Made by a program: the position numbers and the translations under genes. A model generated the notes under the pieces. The model was not told the DNA's origin, ran no database searches, and worked only from the letters and a program-made list of their open reading frames with translations. From IMG/VR virus record IMGVR_UViG_3300031834_000011, positions 1-44,077 of that record: a stretch of DNA of 44,077 bases, one strand, 5' to 3'. Source of the DNA: a virus. Within the stretch, counting starts at the first letter, position 1; every line of letters starts with the position of its first letter. Positions 41,789 through 44,077 of the stretch are shown here, piece after piece.

Positions 41789-42088
41789 AGCGACACTATG
41801 ATCGTAACGGTCTATTTTGACGATCACATAAGCGAATCTGAGCACAACAAGGCAGACCTAGTCAGAGTTGTGACAATGTCTGCGGATGACGCTGAGGAAT
41901 ATCTTACTAATCATGGCACTTATGTGCGAGGCGACCAAGATGAGGGCAATGAAGATGAAGAAGATGAAGAAGATGACATGGGCTGGTTACCAAGTGGTGA
42001 TCTAGAATTTTATACTCATGGTTCTCTCCCGAATAATGACTGGTGGGAAACAGAAGGTAAAATAGAATGGACAAAGGCGTTGGCCTAA
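41687..42088 (+). CDS. Tagged protein 1 of the tandem cassette array
   Basis: A 133-aa protein. Residues 1-34 are the shared tag (MSDTRSKLTKAGVSVIGGKV...VATAVRVLAAS). The payload is a beta strand and helix unit (MIVTVYFDDHISES...VVTMSADDAEEYLTNHG), an acidic run of about 17 residues, then WLPSGDLEFYTHG. A perfect AAGGAGG site precedes the ATG. No payload family is recognised. It is followed by two gene-end remnants and then a second tagged gene. Confidence 0.82.
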   Translation: MSDTRSKLTKAGVSVIGGKVKASDVATAVRVLAASDTMIVTVYFDDHISESEHNKADLVRVVTMSADDAEEYLTNHGTYVRGDQDEGNEDEEDEEDDMGWLPSGDLEFYTHGSLPNNDWWETEGKIEWTKALA

Positions 42089-42101
42089 GTTCTTCATAGG
42101 G

Positions 42102-42139
42102 TTAATCAACTCCCCACCACTGCTTAGACAGCGTTTTAA
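42102..42139 (-). pseudogene. Remnant 3' end of the membrane-protein gene at 43454-43795
   Basis: On the minus strand these bases encode KTLSKQWWGVD and a stop, nearly identical to the C-terminus KTLSKKWWGVE of the intact membrane protein. A 31-base core differs at only two positions from 43460-43490. The rest of the gene is absent here, so this is a truncated duplicate. Confidence 0.82.
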
Positions 42140-42162
42140 AGATCGAAATTGGCAGTTTATAA
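42138..42162 (+). repeat. Remnant copy of the 3' end of the gene at 41438-41677
   Basis: AAAGATCGAAATTGGCAGTT and the following TATAA match 41653-41677 with two substitutions. It directly abuts the membrane-gene remnant, marking the junction of a tandem duplication. Confidence 0.8.
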
Positions 42163-42174
42163 CAGAGGGTGTTT

Positions 42175-42276
42175 ATGAGCGATGCAAGATCTAAGCTAAC
42201 CAAGGCCGGTGTATCTGTTATTGATGGCAAGATCAAGCCTAGTGATGTTGATACGGCTGTCAGGGTATTAATCGCC
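42175..42276 (+). repeat. Cassette repeat copy 2 (tag-encoding)
   Basis: Second copy of the tag-encoding DNA repeat. It differs from copies 1 and 3 mostly at third positions and in the variable residues after GKIK. Confidence 0.82.
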
Positions 42277-42885
42277 TCTGATGAGTCTATTGACGCTGGG
42301 CTAAATCAACTGCGAAATGCTGGATACAAGATTTGCAGCGCCTTTTGGACTGGCTCCAGTGATAACGTGTATCTGTCATATATTGCAATCAAGGACCCCA
42401 CTAATTGGAATAGCCACAAGCCTTTTGGAACGGATGGATTATTTGGGCTGTATTACTGTTATGCGGGAGACATCTCAGAATTTCCTAGCAAAAATGGCAC
42501 AACCGACATGAAAGCCCTAGAGAATGGGATTTCTAGGATCGCCAAAAAGCATTCCATTACTGATCTCAAAGCCGAACAGACTGGCGATGGCATAATTAAA
42601 TTTACCTTTAGCGACTCGTCCGGCTTGGGCAGTATCACTTATGATGTTAGGTCTACCGATAGCTGGTCTGACGATGACCACCCTGTCGAAGAGAAAATTA
42701 TTGACGATATAACCAATTTGGCTGATGACTGTTATAGATCGTCGCCTCAGTTTCTTGGTGCCCCAAGTGAGGTGCCTAATAGTGAGGTAATCGGAGATGC
42801 CCAAGACGCACCAAAGCTGTCAGAAAGAATCGAGTCTATACTCAGTGGGAAAGCAGACAACGATGGAGGATTTCGTTCCGAATGA
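42175..42885 (+). CDS. Tagged protein 2 of the tandem cassette array
   Basis: A 236-aa protein with the tag in residues 1-34 (MSDARSKLTKAGVSVIDGKI...). The payload (residues 38-236) has an alpha/beta character with FWTGSSDNVYLSYIAIKDP, LYYCYAGDISEFPS and DDITNLADDCYRSSPQFLGAP, and no recognised family. ATG 42175 (AGAGGG upstream) aligns with the other copies; an in-frame start two codons earlier is less likely. Its upstream leader is the duplicated end of the 41438 gene. Confidence 0.82.
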   Translation: MSDARSKLTKAGVSVIDGKIKPSDVDTAVRVLIASDESIDAGLNQLRNAGYKICSAFWTGSSDNVYLSYIAIKDPTNWNSHKPFGTDGLFGLYYCYAGDISEFPSKNGTTDMKALENGISRIAKKHSITDLKAEQTGDGIIKFTFSDSSGLGSITYDVRSTDSWSDDDHPVEEKIIDDITNLADDCYRSSPQFLGAPSEVPNSEVIGDAQDAPKLSERIESILSGKADNDGGFRSE

Positions 42886-42945
42886 AGCTGAGGATGATAA
42901 ACCTATTACAGGAACAGGATTAATACTGGTTTATGAGGATGATAT

Positions 42946-43047
42946 ATGAGCGATACAAGATCTAAGCTAACCATGGCTGGCGTATCTGTTATTGATGGCA
43001 AGATCAAATCTAGTGAGGTTGCTACGGCTGTCAGGGTCTTGGCCGCC
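42946..43047 (+). repeat. Cassette repeat copy 3 (tag-encoding)
   Basis: Third copy of the tag repeat, including the leader bases GATATATGAGCGATACAAGA shared with copy 1. Confidence 0.83.
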
Positions 43048-43449
43048 GCGCCGCCGAAAGCCGAATGGAAAAGCAGCCCCAGTGGGAAATGGATCAAAAA
43101 TTATGGCGACGGCTGGTATGGTGTAGTACAGGAAACAACGCCGTCTACCGTGATAGAGTATTATGGGAGAAAAGGATTAAAGATTCGAAAATATGTATAC
43201 TACCTAACCAAAAATACTAGACAGCGTGTACCGGATAATAACGGGAATGGGAACATATCAGGTGCTATTACTGAGAAAGCTGCCAGGGATGCTTGTGACC
43301 GTGCCCACGCAGAAAATTACGGAAAGGATATAGAGGATCGCGAGGTTTCTGAGGAAGTGTGTGGTAATTGTGGGTGGGAAGGGGATACTAAAGACTGCCA
43401 TAAAGATGCCCGGCATATCTACTGCCCTGAGTGTGAGCTGTCTCTATAG
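42946..43449 (+). CDS. Tagged protein 3 with C-terminal zinc ribbon
   Basis: A 167-aa protein. Tag in residues 1-35 (MSDTRSKLTMAGVSVIDGKI...). The payload contains WIKNYGDGWYGVVQETTP, a basic middle part and a C-terminal zinc ribbon: CGNCGWEGDTKDCHKDARHIYCPEC, read as CxxC...CxxC with an extra Cys-His. GAGGATG precedes the ATG. It converges on the membrane-protein gene, 4 bp away. No payload family is recognised; the ribbon suggests nucleic-acid or protein binding. Confidence 0.82.
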   Translation: MSDTRSKLTMAGVSVIDGKIKSSEVATAVRVLAAAPPKAEWKSSPSGKWIKNYGDGWYGVVQETTPSTVIEYYGRKGLKIRKYVYYLTKNTRQRVPDNNGNGNISGAITEKAARDACDRAHAENYGKDIEDREVSEEVCGNCGWEGDTKDCHKDARHIYCPECELSL

Positions 43450-43453
43450 TGCT

Positions 43454-43795
43454 CTATTCCACTCCCCACCATTTCTTAGACAGCGTTTTAATATTTTTGG
43501 GTATTGGCTGAGTACCAGGCTCGCTGTCCTCCTTTATTGGGTAGCGAAGCCTTACTCCCTTCTTTTCCAGGCTGCACAGTTTTTGGCGCACATTTTCGTT
43601 CTGCTTCGCTAACAAAGCCGCCTTGGAACATTCAGTAATTAGTAGCTCCTGTTGCTTGACCAGCTCGTTATAAAATACCACCATATTGCCATACTGATAG
43701 TGCCACTCAGCCGACATATAAGCGTTAATGCTACCCCATATCAGGAGCAAAACAATAGTCACAGTTCTGTGGGTAAGTAAGGCGACCTTTTTCAT
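43454..43795 (-). CDS. Single-pass membrane protein with periplasmic coiled part
   Basis: A 113-aa protein: a basic start (MKKVALLTHR), a membrane helix (TVTIVLLLIWGSINAYM), then a helical, charged segment (YNELVKQQELLITECSKAALLAKQNENVRQKL) and a basic tail ending KKWWGVE. The size and layout resemble inner-membrane spanins or other small lysis proteins, but no outer-membrane partner is recognised. GGAGG fits the ATG at 43795. Its 3' end is duplicated as a remnant at 42102-42139. Confidence 0.75.
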   Translation of the reverse strand: MKKVALLTHRTVTIVLLLIWGSINAYMSAEWHYQYGNMVVFYNELVKQQELLITECSKAALLAKQNENVRQKLCSLEKKGVRLRYPIKEDSEPGTQPIPKNIKTLSKKWWGVE

Positions 43796-43950
43796 AACGC
43801 CTCCGAATTTACCAACGTTCCGATACTTACTTTTGAACAGCGGTACATATTTGCATGGTACAACTAGGTTATGTTGTTTCCAGTAATTCACAGAGCCACT
43901 GGAAGCTCACGCAGAAGGGCATAGGCTCGGTCATCCAAGGAGAAAAGTTA
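43796..43950. other. Divergent intergenic region
   Basis: This 155-bp gap lies between the minus-strand membrane gene and the last plus-strand gene. It should hold promoters for both. A TTGAAC at 43833-43838 and TACAAC at 43859-43864 are too far apart for a good sigma-70 promoter. No tRNA or strong hairpin was found. Confidence 0.35.
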
Positions 43951-44077
43951 TGGACTACAACCGGCTTTGTGCTAGTCTCGAACAAAAAATTTCTAAGACT
44001 GTTGGGCATCGCGTTGACCTCCAATTGTCGGACACCAAGAGAATCAACCAGTCAACAGCACATTTCATGGTGGCGTA
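43951..44077 (+). CDS. Partial gene running off the window, N-terminus only
   Basis: ATG 43951 has AAGGAG at a good distance and is followed by 42 open codons to the window end, beginning MDYNRLCASLEQKISKTVGH. Too short to classify. Confidence 0.65.

Noticed and set aside
41687-43047. CRISPR-like array from the three spaced repeats
   Set aside because: The repeats are about 100 bp, coding and in frame, spaced by hundreds of bases; no short palindromic repeats or uniform spacers exist.

Overview
The window is a segment of a large tailed-bacteriophage genome, most likely a myovirus. It holds a portal and a large terminase, a contractile-tail type baseplate hub and central spike, and a T4-like replication and recombination set (RecA/UvsX-like recombinase, gp47-like nuclease subunit, UvsW-like helicase, DnaB-like helicase with a degenerate DnaC-like loader, dNMP kinase, probable sliding clamp). 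It also has a phage sigma-70 family factor, a GH24 endolysin and tRNA genes. Genes are tightly packed, with many ATGA/GTGA overlaps and good Shine-Dalgarno sites. No major capsid, prohead protease, tail sheath/tube, tape measure, DNA polymerase or SbcC/gp46 gene is in the window, so the genome extends well beyond it. A domain matching the N-terminal domain of the PHB/PHA accumulation regulator PhaR and an RmlA enzyme hint at a Gram-negative, probably proteobacterial host; this is inference only.

Layout. 1-1.94 kb (minus): endolysin, a tagged acidic protein and a SWIM zinc-finger-like protein. 2.0-10.5 kb (plus): sigma factor, putative ssDNA-binding protein, RecA-like recombinase, metallophosphoesterase, PhaR-like domain and small genes. 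10.5-17.2 kb: one minus-strand Cys-rich gene, putative small terminase, large terminase interrupted by an intein at its Walker A motif, and portal. 17.2-25.5 kb: helicases, loader, dNMP kinase, clamp-like protein, several unknowns, RmlA. 25.5-31.8 kb: baseplate hub, spike, a Leu/Pro-repeat protein and further probable virion genes. 31.8-34.4 kb: two multidomain proteins with ADP-ribosyltransferase-like and GNAT domains, then a decayed gene. 34.5-39.9 kb: an HNH-derived protein without its catalytic His, probable structural genes, a CoaB-like/class II aldolase-like fusion and small genes. 39.9-40.3 kb: promoter and a small odd tRNA cluster. 40.2-44.1 kb: membrane/coiled-coil proteins and three tandem tagged paralogs.

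The most interesting signal is a module of about 30 residues (pattern G-[VI]-x-[VI]-x2-G-x-[VI]-x3-[DE]...A-V-x-[VI]-[LV]). It begins five otherwise unrelated proteins (629-1408 minus, 33137-34183, 41687-42088, 42175-42885, 42946-43449) and lies inside a sixth (31803-33137), exactly between two ADP-ribosyltransferase-like domains. At the right end the module and its flanks are duplicated at DNA level, leaving remnants of neighbouring genes between copies, while the downstream payloads are unrelated. This looks like a shared delivery or sorting tag on a swappable set of phage effectors, comparable in concept to the T4 Alt/internal-protein capsid-targeting sequence. That function is a hypothesis, not something the sequence proves.
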